The notes under the pieces are model-generated. The model ran no database searches. It saw nothing but the letters and a program-made list of their open reading frames with translations, and had not been told where the DNA came from. Made by a program: the position numbers and the translations under genes. Shown here piece after piece: positions 11,632-24,470 of a stretch of 64,000 nt of DNA. Within the stretch, counting starts at the first letter, position 1; each line of letters opens with the position of its first letter. This DNA comes from Megaustenia siamemsis (taxonomy: Eukaryota > Mollusca > Gastropoda > Stylommatophora > Ariophantidae). Location: the NCBI GenBank assembly GCA_032433765.1, contig JAVIAB010000051.1, positions 147,835,275 to 147,899,274 of the forward strand, given 5' to 3'.

Positions 11632-13712
11632 CACATGAAGCAATTGTCAAGACATATCACGTGGAGCAATTGTCAAGATACAATACGTGAAGCAATTGTC
11701 AAGATACACCACATGAAGCAATTGTCAACATACACCACATGGAGCAATTGTCAAAATACATCACATGGAGCAATTATCAAAATACATCACGTGGAGCAAT
11801 TGTCAAAATACATCACATGAAGCAATTGTCAAGACACATCACGTGAAGCAATTGTCAAGACACATCACGTGAAGCAATTGTCAAGACATATCGCGTGATG
11901 CAATTGTCAAGACATATCGCGTGATGCAATTGTCAAGACACATCACATGAAGCAATTGTCAAGACACATCACATGGAGCAATTGTCAAGACACGTCACGT
12001 GGAGCAATTGTCAAGACGCATCACATGAAGCAATTGTCAAGACACATCACATGGAGCAATTGTGAAGACACATCACATGAAGCAATTGTCAAGACATATC
12101 GCGTGATGCAATTGTCAAGACACATCACATGGAGCAATTGTCAAAATACATCACGTGGTGCAATTGTCAAGATACAATACGTGAAGCAATTGTCAAGATA
12201 CACCACATGAAGCAATTGTCAACATACACCACATAGAGCAATTGTCAAAATACATCACATGGAGCAATTGTCAAAATACATCACGTGGAGCAATTGTCAA
12301 AATACATCACATGAAGCAATTGTCAAGACACATCACGTGAAGCAATTGTCAAGACACATCACGTGATGCAATTGTCAAGACATATCGCGTGATGCAATTG
12401 TCAAGACACATCACATGAAGCAATTGTCAAGACACATCACATGGAGCAATTGTCAAGACACGTCACGTGGAGCAATTGTCAAGACGCATCACATGAAGCA
12501 ATTGTCAAGACATATCACATGGAGCAATTGTGAAGACACATCACATGAAGCAATTGTCAAGACATATCGCGTGATGCAATTGTCAAGACACATCACATGG
12601 AGCAATTGTCAAGACATATCGCGTGATGCAATTGTCAAGACACATCACATGAAGCAATTGTCAAGACACATCACGTGAAGCAATTGTCAAGACACATCAC
12701 GTGAAGCAATTGTCAAGACACATCACGTGATGCAATTGTCAAGACATATCGCGTGATGCAATTGTCAAGACATATCGCGTGATGCAATTGTCAAGACATA
12801 TCACGTGATGCAATTGTCAAGACACATCACATGAAGCAATTGTCAAGACATATCGGGTGATGCAATTGACAAGACACATCACGTGATGCAATTGTCAAGA
12901 CATATCACGTGATGCAATTGTCAAGACACATCACGTGGAGCAATTGTCAAGACACATCACGTGGAGCAATTGTCAAGACACATCACGTGGAGTAATTGTC
13001 AAAATACATCATGTGGAGCAATTGTCAAGACACACCACATGAAGCAATTGTCAAGACACACCACATGAAGCAATTGTCAAGACACACCACATGAAGCAAT
13101 TGTCAAGACACATCACGTGGAGCAATTGTCAAGATGCACCACATGAAGCAATCGTCAAGACACATCACGTGGAGCAATTGTTAAGACACATCACATGAAG
13201 CAATTGTCAAGACACATCACATGGTGCAATTGTCAAGACACATCACGTGAAGCAATTGTCAAGATACATCACGTGGAGCAATTGTCAAGATACATCACGT
13301 GAAGCAATTGTTAAGACACATCACGTGGAGCAATTGTCAAGACATATCACATGGAGCAATTGTCAGGATACATCACGTGGAGCAATTGTCAGGACACATC
13401 ACGTGAAGCAATTGTCAAGACATATCGCGTGATGCAATTGTCAAGACATAGCGCGTGATGCAATTGTCAAGACACATCACGTGGAGCAATTGTCAAGACA
13501 CATCACGTGGAGTAATTGTCAAGACACATCACGTGATGCAATTGTCAAGACACATTACATAGAGCAATTGTCAAGACACATCATGTGGAGCAATTGTCAA
13601 GATACATCATGTGGAGCAATTGTCAAGATACATCATGTGATGCAATTGTCAAGACACATCACGTGAAGTAATTGTCGATACACATCACGTGAAGGAATTG
13701 TCAAGACACATC
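11632..13712. repeat. 26-bp minisatellite, about 80 units, each with CAATTG and most with CACGTG or CACATG
   Basis: The unit is CAATTGTCAAGACACATCAC followed by GTGAAG (26 bp; for example 11821 and 11847). Variation is concentrated at a few positions: CACGTG/CACATG/CGCGTG and GAAG/GGAG/GATG. A block of 18 units recurs 468 bp apart (11947 and 12415), which indicates higher-order duplication. Open frames here are a consequence of the repeat. Confidence 0.95.
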
Positions 13713-14194
13713 AAATTTTGGATAACCATCTTTATAAGCAAGTCTGATCGCTCAAAGGGAAAACCTAGAGTGTGGTGTCATCTATAGGATCTATCGGCAA
13801 GTGACGTCATTCCACAAACAATCGCCATTACTTGCAAAGTTTGAAATGTCTCGCTAGTTGTGCGGTTTCCGTGGTATCCCTTTCAGACTTCAGGCTTACT
13901 TCTATAGGTGGCGATATTACAACAAATGGAAATAATAAACAACATTCGAGTGAAGAAATCGTAGACACAATGGTGTATCTAGGCGATATTGCAGTTCATG
14001 TGTCTTATTTCTATTATTTGTACGCAGAAAATAGGACACGTCTGTGTAGTTAATGTGTCTGGTACGACATCAAGCCCAGGTGTATAACATATTTTAAATT
14101 GGAAGATAGACTTTGTCCCGTATCAAACGATATTATACAGAGCAGGAGAAATATGGATGGTGTTTGTTGTAGAATATGAACTTTCATTGTAGGA
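13713..14194. other. No recognised feature
   Basis: Unique-looking sequence. A 73-codon open frame at 13832-14053 has no recognised motif. Confidence 0.45.
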
Positions 14195-14610
14195 CAGGGA
14201 TACTGGGTGGTCTAGAGGTAAGACATAAGCCTCGGGACACTACGGTCTCCAGTTCGATTCCCATCACAAGCGGTGGGAATTTGTCAAAAATCGAACCCGT
14301 GGTTTTCATGGGGCTTTACCCTCCCCCATTTTCTGCGTAGTAGAGATCCGATATTTAGCCACCTCGAAAAATGCAACAAACAGGGGCTCCCGTGTGCTCT
14401 CGCGCACGTTAAAGAACCCTTGCCAGTTCAAAGTCGAAAAGAGTAGGCCAAGAAATGGCCACTGTCTGGGAAAAAGATATTTAAGTAAAGTCTACCCATC
14501 CACGCCGAAGACGGATGTGTAACAAACCGAAAGGCGCATATATCGCGACGATGCCGTAGACTAGCGACACAACGCGTACCAACCCACTAAAACGAGTGAA
14601 CATTAAGAAG
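14195..14610 (+). mobile_element. tRNA-derived SINE A with MetaSINE-like core
   Basis: A tRNA-like head carries a Pol III box A (TGGTCTAGAGG, 14208-14218) and box B (AGTTCGATTCC, 14251-14261). The body includes ATGGGGCTTTACCC and a core at 14405-14419 (CACGTTAAAGAACCC). I associate that core with the Meta domain of invertebrate SINEs; this is from memory and not checked. The 3' limit is uncertain, somewhere near 14600. A second copy, split by another SINE, lies at 36624-37340. Confidence 0.75.
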
Positions 14611-14767
14611 ACTGTAGGCAACAATATTTTATGAATGAAGCCTGTGTTCTCCCTCGTTGTTATTACCGTTCTTATCTCGGTGAATTAAATGAAAGAAAAG
14701 CTTATTTCCAGATAGATCAGCTGATCTGTGAGCGTGATGCTGGGTTGAGTCGATGGTACAATTTGTT

Positions 14768-17700
14768 TATATTACAGTGAGTTGGTTCTATTACAGTGAG
14801 TTGGTTCTATTACAGTGAGTTGGTTCTATTACAGTGAGTTGGTTCTATTACAGTGAGTTGGTTCTATTACAGTGAGTTGGTTCTATTACAGTGAGTTGGT
14901 TCTATTACAGTGAGTTGGTTCTATTACAGTGAGTTGATTCTATTACAGTGAGTTTATTCTATTACAGTGAGTTGGTTCTATTACAGTGAGTTGGTTCTAT
15001 TACAGTGAGTTGGTTCTATTACAGTGAGTTGGTTCTATTACAGTGAGTTGGTTCTATTACAGTGAGTTGATTCTATTACAGTGAGTTTATTCTATTACAG
15101 TGAGTTGGTTCTATTACAGTGAGTTGGTTCTATTACAGTGAGTTGGTTCTATTACAGTGAGTTGATTCTATTACAGTGAGTTGGTTCTATTACAGTGAGT
15201 TGATTCTATTACAGTGAGTTGGTTCTATTACAGTGAGTTGGTTCTATTACAGTGAGTTGATTCTATTACAGTGAGTTGGTTCTATTACAGTGAGTTTATT
15301 CTATTACAGTGAGTTGGTTCTATTACAGTGAGTTGGTTCTATTACAGTGAGTTGATTCTATTACAGTGAGTTGGTTCTATTACAGTGAGTTGGTTCTATT
15401 ACAGTGAGTTGGTTCTATTACAGTGAGTTGGTTCTATTACAGTGAGTTGGTTCTATTACAGTGAGTTGATTCTATTACAGTGAGTTTATTCTATTACAGT
15501 GAGTTGATTCTATTACAGTGAGTTGGTTCTATTACAGTGAGTTGATTCTATTACAGTGAATTGGTTCTATTACAGTGAGTTGATTCTATTACAGTGAGTT
15601 GGTTCTATTACAGTGAGTTGGTTCTATTACAGTGAGTTGGTTCTATTACAGTGAGTTGGTTCTATTACAGTGAGTTGGTTCTATTACAGTGAGTTGATTC
15701 TATTACAGTGAGTTTATTCTATTACAGTGAGTTGGTTCTATTACAGTGAGTTGGTTCTATTACAGTGAGTTGGTTCTATTACAGTGAGTTGGTTCTATTA
15801 CAGTGAGTTGGTTTTATTACAGTGAGTTGATTCTATTACAGTGAGTTTATTCTATTACAGTGAGTTGGTTCTATTACAGTGAGTTGGTTCTATTACAGTG
15901 AGTTGGTTCAATTACAGTGAGTTGATTCTATTACAGTGAGTTGGTTCTATTACGGTTCTATTACAGTGAGTTGATTCTATTACAGTGAGTTGGTTCTATT
16001 ACAGTGAGTTGGTTCTATTACAGTGAGTTGATTCTATTACAGTGAGTTGGTTCTATTACAGTGAGCTGATTCTATTACAGTGAGTTGGTTCTATTACAGT
16101 GAGTTGGTTCTATTACAGTGAGTTGGTTCTATTACAGTGAGTTGGTTCTTTTACAGTGAGTTGGTTCTATTACAGTGAGTTTATTCTATTACAGTGAGTT
16201 GGTTCTATTACAGTGAGTTGGTTCTATTACAGTGAGTTGGTTCTATTACAGTGAGTTGGATCTATTACAGTGAGTTGATTCTATTACAGTGAGTTTATTC
16301 TTTTACAGTGAGTTGGTTCTATTACAGTGAGTTGGTTCTATTACAGTGAGTTGGTTCTATTACAGTGAGTTGGTTCTATTACAGTGAGTTGGTTCTATTA
16401 CAGTGAGTTGATTCTATTACAGTGAGTTGATTCTATTACAGTGAGTTGGTTCTATTACAGTGAGTTGGTTCTATTACAGTGAGTTGGTTCTCTTACAGTG
16501 AGTTGATTCTATTACAGTGAGTTGGTTCTATTACAGTGAGTTGATTCTATTACAGTGAGTTGGTTCTATTACAGTGAGTTGGTTCTATTACAGTGAGTTG
16601 ATTCTATTACAGTGAGTTGGTTCTATTACAGTGAGTTGATTCTATTACAGTGAGTTGGTTCTATTACAGTGAGTTGGTTCTATTACAGTGAGTTGATTCT
16701 ATTACAGTGAGTTGGTTCTATTACAGTGAGTTGGTTCTATTACAGTGAGTTGGTTCTATTACAGTGAGTTGGTTCTATTACAGTGAGTTGGTTCTATTAC
16801 AGTGAGTTGGTTCTATTACAGTGAGTTGATTCTATTACAGTGAGTTTATTCTATTACAGTGAGTTGATTCTATTACAGTGAGTTGGTTCTATTACAGTGA
16901 GTTGATTCTATTACAGTGAGTTGGTTCTATTACAGTGAGTTGATTCTATTACAGTGAGTTGGTTCTATACAGTGAGTTGGTTCTATTACAGTGAGTTGGT
17001 TCTATTACAGTGAGTTGGTTCTATTACAGTGAGTTGGTTCTATTACAGTGAGTTGGTTCTATTACAGTGAGTTGGTTCTATTACAGTGAGTTGATTCTAT
17101 TACAGTGAGTTTATTCTATTACAGTGAGTTGGTTCTATTACAGTGAGTTGGTTCTATTACAGTGAGTTGGTTCTATTACAGTGAGTTGGTTCTATTACAG
17201 TGAGTTGGTTCTATTACAGTGAGTTGATTCTATTACAGTGAGTTTATTCTATTACAGTGAGTTGGTTCTATTACAGTGAGTTGGTTCTATTACAGTGAGT
17301 TGGTTCTATTACAGTGAGTTGATTCTATTACAGTGAGTTGGTTCTATTACGGTTCTATTACAGTGAGTTGATTCTATTACAGTGAGTTGGTTCTATTACA
17401 GTGAGTTGGTTCTATTACAGTGAGTTGATTCTATTACAGTGAGTTGGTTCTATTACAGTGAGTTGATTCTATTACAGTGAGTTGGTTCTATTACAGTGAG
17501 TTGGTTCTATTACAGTGAGTTGGTTCTATTACAGTGAGTTGGTTCTATTACAGTGAGTTTATTCTACTACAGTGAGTTGGTTCTATTACAGTGAGTTGGT
17601 TCTATTACAGTGAGTTGGTTCTATTACAGTGAGTTGGTTCTATTACTGTGAGTTGATTCTATTACAGTGAGTTTATTCTATTACAGTGAGTTTATTCTAT

Positions 17701-19710
17701 TACAGTGAGTTGGTTCTATTACAGTGAGTTGGTTCTATTACAGTGAGTTGGTTCTATTACAGTGAGTTGGTTCTATTACAGTGAGTTGATTCTATTACAG
17801 TGAGTTTATTCTATTACAGTGAGTTGGTTCTATTACAGTGAGTTGGTTCTATTACAGTGAGTTGGTTCTATTACAGTGAGTTGGTTCTATTACAGTGAGT
17901 TGGTTCTATTACAGTGAGTTGATTCTATTACAGTGAGTTGGTTCTATTACAGTGAGTTGGTTCTATTACAGTGAGTTTATTCTATTACAGTGAGTTGGTT
18001 CTATTACAGTGAGTTGATTCTATTACAGTGAGTTGGTTCTATTACAGTGAGTTGGTTCTATTACAGTGAGTTGATTCTATTACAGTGAGTTGGTTCTATT
18101 ACAGTGAGTTGGTTCTATTACAGTGAGTTGGTTCTATTACAGTGAGTTGGTTCTATTACAGTGAGTTGGTTCTATTACAGTGAGTTGATTCTATTACAGT
18201 GAGTTGATTCTATTACAGTGAGTTGGTTCTATTACAGTGAGTTGGTTCTATTACAGTGAGTTGGTTCTATTACAGTGAGTTGGTTCTATTACAGTGAGTT
18301 GGTTCTATTACAGTGAGTTGATTCTATTACAGTGAGTTTATTCTATTACAGTGAGTTGGTTCTATTACAGTGAGTTGGTTCTATTACAGTGAGTTGGTTC
18401 TATTACAGTGAGTTGGTTCTATTACAGTGAGTTGGTTCTATTACAGTGAGTTGATTCTATTACAGTGAGTTTATTCTATTACAGTGAGTTGGTTCTATTA
18501 CAGTGAGTTGGTTCTATTACAGTGAGTTGGTTCTATTACAGTGAGTTGATTCTATTACAGTGAGTTGGTTCTATTACGGTTCTATTACAGTGAGTTGATT
18601 CTATTACATTGAGTTGGTTCTATTACAGTGAGTTGGTTCTATTACAGTGAGTTGATTCTATTACAGTGAGTTGATTCTATTACAGTGAGTTGGTTCTATT
18701 ACAGTGAGTTGGTTCTATTACAGTGAGTTGATTCTATTACAGTGAGTTGTTTCTATTACAGTGAGTTGGGTCTATTACAGTGAGTTGGTTCTATTACAGT
18801 GAGTTGGTTCTATTACAGTGAGTTGGTTCTATTACAGTGAGTTGATTCTATTACAGTGAGTTTATTCTATTACAGTGAGTTGGTTCTATTACAGTGAGTT
18901 GGTTCTATTACAGTGAGTTGGTTCTATTACAGTGAGTTGATTCTATTACAGTGAGTTGGTTCTATTACAGTGAGTTGATTCAATTACAGTGAGTTGGTTC
19001 TATTACAGTGAGTTGGTTCTATTACAGTGAGTTGATTCTATTACAGTGAGTTGATTCTATTACAGTGAGTTGATTCTATTACAGTGAGTTGATTCTATTA
19101 CAGTGAGTTGATTCTATTACAGTGAGTTGGTTCTATTACAGTGAGTTGGTTCTATTACAGTGAGTTGATTCTATTACAGTGAGTTGATTCTATTACAGTG
19201 AGTTGATTCTATTACAGTGAGTTGATTCTATTACAGTGAGTTGATTCTATTACAGTGAGTTGGTTCTATTACAGTGAGTTGGTTCTATTACAGTGAGTTG
19301 GTTCTATTACAGTGAGTTGATTCTATTACAGTGAGTTGGTTCTATTACAGTGAGTTGGTTCTATTACAGTGAGTTGATTCTATTACAGTTAGTTGATTCT
19401 ATTACAGTGAGTTGATTCTATTACAGTGAGTTGATTCTATTACAGTGAGTTGATTCTATTACAGTGAGTTGGTTCTATTACAGTGAGTTGGTTCTATTAC
19501 AGTGAGTTGATTCTATTACAGTGAGTTGATTCTATTACAGTGAGTTGATTCTATTACAGTGAGTTGGTTCTATTACAGTGAGTTGGTTCTATTACAGTGA
19601 GTTGGTTCTATTACAGTGAGTTGGTTCTATTACAGTGAGTTGGTTCTATTACAGTGAGTTGGTTCTATTACAGTGAGTTGGTTCTATTACAGTGAGTTGA
19701 TTCTATTACA
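14768..19710. repeat. 19-bp satellite-like array, about 260 units (4.9 kb)
   Basis: The unit is GTTGGTTCTATTACAGTGA. The main variants are GTTGATTC and GTTTATTC in place of GTTGGTTC. Divergence is very low. Three units carry the same 8-bp deletion (TACGGTTC at 15951, 17348 and 18575). Their spacings of 1397 and 1227 bp equal 73 x 19 + 11 - 1 and 64 x 19 + 11, so blocks over 1 kb long appear to have been duplicated. The -1 is explained by a one-base deletion (CTATACAG) near 16967. Confidence 0.97.
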
Positions 19711-19749
19711 CTACATCACCGAAACCCAGCAGTGCCCTATACCAGTACA

Positions 19750-20345
19750 GTACTTTCTAATTAATCATATTCTAAGATGACATAACACACATCACCACAA
19801 TTTCTAATTAGTCAAATTTTAAAGTTACGTTAATCAACCAAGTTTCTAATTTATCACATTTTAAAGTGATGTGCATCACCTCATTTTCTAAATATTGAAA
19901 TTCTGAAGTGTCTTACATTACAAGTTTCTAATTAATCACATTATAAATTATAAAGTGACATACATTACAAGTTTCTAATTAATCAAATTATAAATTACAA
20001 AGTGACATACACTACTAGTTTCTAATTAATCAAATTATAAATTATAAAGTGACATACATTACAAGTTTCTAATTAATCAAATTATAAATTATAAAGTGAC
20101 ATACATTACAAGTTTCTAATTAATCAAATTATAAATTATAAATTATAAATTATAAACTGACATACATTACAAGTTTCTAATTAATCAAATTATAAATTAT
20201 AAAGTGACATACATTACAAGTTTCTAATTAATCAAATTATAAATTATAAAGTGATATACATTACAAGTTTCTAATTAATCAAATTATAAATTATAAAGTG
20301 ACATACATTACAAGTTTCTAATTAATCAATTTATAACTTCTCAAA
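19750..20345. repeat. 47-bp AT-rich tandem repeat, about 8 good units with degenerate edges
   Basis: ACAAGTTTCTAATTAATCAA followed by ATTATAAATTATAAAGTGAC recurs every 47 bp (19981 and 20028). Units before 19920 are clearly related but diverged. Confidence 0.92.
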
Positions 20346-20654
20346 TTCTTAAGTGATGTAGGGAACAGGCAAATAATTGCAGTGCTGCGGCAAAAGTGGT
20401 AGCAGGAGCAAGTAGTGGATTGTCACGTACACTCCTACAATGTAAGGTGACAGATTGACAAAAAAGGAACACAGCAAAATAGTGACGTTTCGGCCTACAT
20501 GCGGCCTTCCTTAGAAAACGAGAAAAGCACAAACGAACAAGGAAATAAAGATACACTAAGATACATCTATGTTGGGCAAGACTGATACATCAAATTGAAA
20601 TAAAAAGAGGGTTAAGAGATGAAATAAAACGGCAGAGAGATGTTCAACATCATC
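20346..20654. other. Possible dispersed-repeat end with an ACGTTTCGGCC motif
   Basis: GACGTTTCGGCC then a gap and GGCCTTCCTT (20482-20512) forms a short inverted arrangement. I have seen this near the ends of dispersed elements (for example Penelope-like or SINE families) in animals. A reverse-sense relative, GGCATTTGTCGAAACGTGG, occurs at about 60040. No coding evidence, so the class is unassigned. Confidence 0.3.
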
Positions 20655-21935
20655 ATCGTCATGTGCCATACCGGTTGGCTCAGACGATCATGTCCTTCCA
20701 CAATCTTCTATCTACAGTGCATCGTATCAGTTCTGTTGTTGACTGTTTTCCATGCCCTGACACCAAGCTATCCAGTATTTTCTCTCTTTGTCGTCCGCTA
20801 TCTCTCTTTCCTTTTATTTTGCCAGTTGTAACCAAGTATTCCAACTTTCCTCTTCTCATGATGTGCCTGAAAAATGTTGATTGTTTCTTTCTGATGTTTT
20901 TTAGGAGCTGCCTTTTTATGTTGGCCTCTTTTAAAACTTCCTCATTGGTCTTTTTGGCTGTCCAGGGAACTTTCAACATTCTTCTGAGAAATCTCATCTC
21001 TGTGGCCGCTAATCGTCTTTTCTCGTTATTGTCTACTGTCCATGATTCGCTTCCATAGGTCAGAATTGGTTCTATATAGCACCGATGAACTCTCTTTCTT
21101 ATTTCTATTGACATAGATTTGTTGCATAAGATATTTTTCATTTTTTGAAATGCTATTTTGGCAGAGCTATTCTGCTTTTTATTTCTGTGGTGCATCTCCC
21201 ATCTGATGTTGTTATTGTGCCCAAGTATTTGAAACGTTGCACTTGTTTCAGATTTGTCCTGTTTATTTTTATGCTGCATGCTGGTGATGATTGTTTCTTC
21301 GATATAAACATTACTTCTGTTTTCTTACTATTCAGACTGAGACCTTTCTTGTTGCTTTCTTCTACTATTATGTCTATCATTTCTTGTAGTTCATTCTCTG
21401 TCTCTGCTATAAGACTGTGTCATCCGCATATCGCAAATTATTTATGTTGTGACCGTTGACTTCAATTCCTTTTTTGTCTACTATTGATCTCATAATATAT
21501 TCGCTGTAAAGTGAAAACAAATCCGGCGACAGAACACAGCCTTGTCTGACTCCTTGTTTTATATATTGGAATTGTCCTGTTTGGTTGTTAATTCGTATAG
21601 CTTCTGTCTGTTGCCAGTACATGTTTTTATGATTCGCAGATCCTTGCCATCAATGTTTAATTTCTCCAGCATATTGATTATTTCCACGTGCTTTACTTTA
21701 TCAAATGTTTTTTTTGTAGTCTATAAAGCACATATATAGATCTTTCTTTACCTCTACAGATCTTTCTATCAATGTTCTTGAGATGTATATTGCATTATTG
21801 GTGCCCTTTCCTTCCACAAATCCACATTGTTCCTCACTTATTTCTGTTTTTTTTCTGTTTCTTACACGTCTCACGATGATTCTTAGTAATATTTTCGTCA
21901 TAGGACTCATGAGACTAATTGTGCAATGGATGCTC
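20655..21935 (-). mobile_element. LINE fragment, family beta, RT palm to 3' end
   Basis: This is the longest beta copy. On the minus strand it starts within the RT (SLMSPMTKILLRI, then SEEQCGFVEGKGTNNAIY and MCFIDYKK). A frameshift leads to the RT core at 21407-21622 with [17 protein letters not shown] and an intact YADD (codons at 21419-21430). The YLGTITTSDGRCTTEI block follows, then the C-terminal part (20680-21279) with ILTYGSESWTVDNNEKRRL, RRMLKVPWTAKKTNEEVL and FFRHIMRRGKLEYLV. The end encodes RLWKDMI and terminates in a (GAT)-like tail at about 20650. At least three frame breaks and the missing 5' half (endonuclease) make it a pseudo-element. Confidence 0.88.
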
Positions 21936-23332
21936 AACATATCGGAGGATAAAAAATAGATAGTATTTGAAAATTAGTAAGATAAAATATATAGATTAAA
22001 TTAAAGCGAGATTTAACTGAGGCAAGATCCAAAGGTTCTCAGCGGGTAGATGGCTGTGAGTCAAATGAAACGCAAGGGAAAGGGGGAAGGATTGAAAATC
22101 AGTCACGTGGTCAGACGATTCTCTAAAGTGAATCGGCCGCGGCAATCAGAACACGACAACAGGCCGGTGACTTCGACATCCGCCTTACTCTGAACGCTCA
22201 TTAGAGTTGAAGTGGATTGCTATTGGGGTGTCTGTATCTCGAGTGATGTTATAAAGATGCTCCTGGCATCCGTTAATGAGACGGCGTCCTGATTCTTAAG
22301 TGACGTCATCACCACACTGTCAAACAAAAATACAAAGACTACTTTTAATAGCTGAATAGATAGTATCAATAGTTGAAGCGTTTCTGTTAATATTTATCGG
22401 TCTGAGGTTACACGGATCTCTATGGCCAGTACACATCGAACACTTCTGTGATATGTTCAATGGTAATACTGGTGTGACAACTTCATTAAGCTTAGGTTGT
22501 ACTCAAGGCATACGTTATGATAGCGATTATAATGAACGCCATCTATTGGCCTGACAGAGAGCCCCGTTTCTTTTCGCTGTTCGTGAACGCACGCACTGTG
22601 TACGCCAGTATATTCTGTATCTATGATCTGGAGCAACGATATTAGCTGAACTCGCCCAAGTAACCGCATTTTTGTTTCAGGAATTAGTCCATTTCTAATA
22701 AATAGGACACTTTACGAATGTCGACCTAGTTTTACTTGTAACACAAACGAAAAAACGGAAAACAATGGTGTCTATCATGTCTTGTACTTAGATGGAAGTG
22801 CCCATATTTTTACATCGGATTATTAATGGGAATGATTAATCCGTCATTACACTCAAGTACCTCATATGTATCTAAGCTCGTTGTTATTAATGTGTCCCTA
22901 GACTATAAATAGTTAATAACTGTCGGATTATCTCCACTTGATGTCGATTATGTCCCTCATGGTTTATTTATACTTTGTAATGATCACTTAGCTACCAAAC
23001 AAGGGAGGCAATTATTCGTATTGCTTGTAAAGAACATCACATGATTCGTGTATGTCGTAGCTTGTACTCCTTTATGTTTCCTCATAAACAAATTAAGTGG
23101 TCAATTTATCATAATCACATGTTTGTAAAAGAAAGGTTGCCTGAAAGTCTACTTCTACTTGATACATTGGCTGTCTACTTTTATCTTGGAGACAGAGCGG
23201 AACTCAATATTTTAGCACAAAGTTTCAGACAAATACAGATCGTCAAACATAACTACTTCTTTTCTTCCCTCTTTTACCGCTTCGGTGTCCAGTGAGATAC
23301 AAAGTTGGTTTATGTACTTCGGGCAGCCCCAG
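21936..23332. other. No recognised feature (1.4 kb)
   Basis: Apparently unique sequence with short ORFs only (for example 22457-22669 minus and 23041-23295 plus), none with a known motif. It could hold degraded exons, but I cannot support one. Confidence 0.45.
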
Positions 23333-24470
23333 TCATTGACATCTTGTAATGTCGTAGAGATTCGCTGATGGTGTCAATCCAGTGTAGTCTGCCTTGAGCC
23401 TAGTCAATTTCTCTTCTTTATGTGAATGTGTCGTATGATGTGGCATCACAAGGCTCATTGTCCAGACGGTGAATCGTTTTATTTGCTGTCTTCGAAAGTA
23501 ATTCAAACCTTGTTCTTTACAGACTCTTTCTCTTACAATCTCATTTCTGATGCTGTCTCTTCTGGTCACTTCTACAGCTTTTCTCAAACATCTCATTTAT
23601 GATGCTGTCTCTTCTGGTCACTTCTACAGCTTTTCTCAAACATCTCATTTATGATGCTGTCTCTTCTGGTCACTTCTACAGCTTTTCTCAAACATCTCAT
23701 TTATGATGCTGTCTCTTCTGGTCACATCTACAGCTTTTCTCAAACATCTCATTTATGATGCTGTCTCTTCTGGTCACATCTACAGCTTTTCTCAAACATC
23801 TCATTTATGATGCTGTCTCTTCTGGTCACATCTACAGCTTTTCTCAAACATCTCATTTATGATGATGTCTCTTCTGGTCACATCTACAGCTTTTCTCAAA
23901 CATCTCATTTCTGATGCTGTCTCTTCTGGTCACTTCTACAGCTTTTCCCAAACATCTCATTTATGATGCTGTCTCTTCTGGTCACATCTACAGCTTTTCC
24001 CAAACATCTCATTTATGATGCTGTCTATTCTGGTCACATCTACAGCTTTTCTCAAACATCTCATTTCTGATGCTGTCTCTTCTGGTCACTTCTACATCTT
24101 TTCCCAAACATCTCATTTATGATGCTGTCTCTTCTGGTCACTTCTACAGCTTTTCCCAAACATCTCATTTATGATGCTGTCTCTTCTGGTCACTTCTACA
24201 GCTTTTCCCAAACATCTCATTTATGATGCTGTCTCTTCTGGTCACTTCTACAGCTTTTCCCAAACATCTAATTTATGATGCTGTCTCTTCTGGTCACTTC
24301 TACAGCTTTTCCCAAACATCTCATTTATGATGCTGTCTCTTCTGGTCACTTCTACAGCTTTTCCCAAACATCTCATTTCTGTGGTGACAGAATTTATACT
24401 CTTGATTTTTTTTTTGGTGAGTGACCATGTGTGGGACCGGTAACTTAGAGAAGGGAAAAATGGACTTTGT
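23333..24470 (-). mobile_element. LINE C-terminal fragment, family epsilon, containing its own 52-bp array
   Basis: On the minus strand the reading is EMRCLRKAVEVTRRDSIRNE, then IVRERVCKEQGLNYFRRQQI and a MPHHTTHSHK region. This is the conserved block after the RT thumb in endonuclease-RT LINEs (typically RFLRKV.GVTRRDRIRNE...QQIKWFGH..RMP). Most of the fragment (23537-24380) is a tandem array of the CLRKAVEVTRRDSI segment. Upstream remnants before the array (about 24390-24470) fit the preceding LINE residues. The array period (52) is not a multiple of three, so the frame is destroyed. Confidence 0.8.
23537..24380. repeat. 52-bp tandem array inside a LINE ORF, about 16 units
   Basis: The period is 52 bp (TCTCATTTAT at 23591, TCTCATTT at 23643). 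A 12-bp word, ATCTCATTTCTG, is present at both outer edges of the array (about 23538 and 24369), matching the expected seed of a slippage or unequal-pairing event. Units contain GATGCTGTCTCTTCTGGTCA. Confidence 0.95.

Noticed and set aside
11602..13666. Repetitive 60-90 residue ORFs (MKQLSRHITWSNCQDTS type)
   Set aside because: They read through the 26-bp array in all three frames in turn; no flanking exons or start context.
21145..21459. Plus-strand ORFs over the beta LINE (20640-21739)
   Set aside because: They are antisense shadows of the minus-strand LINE coding sequence.
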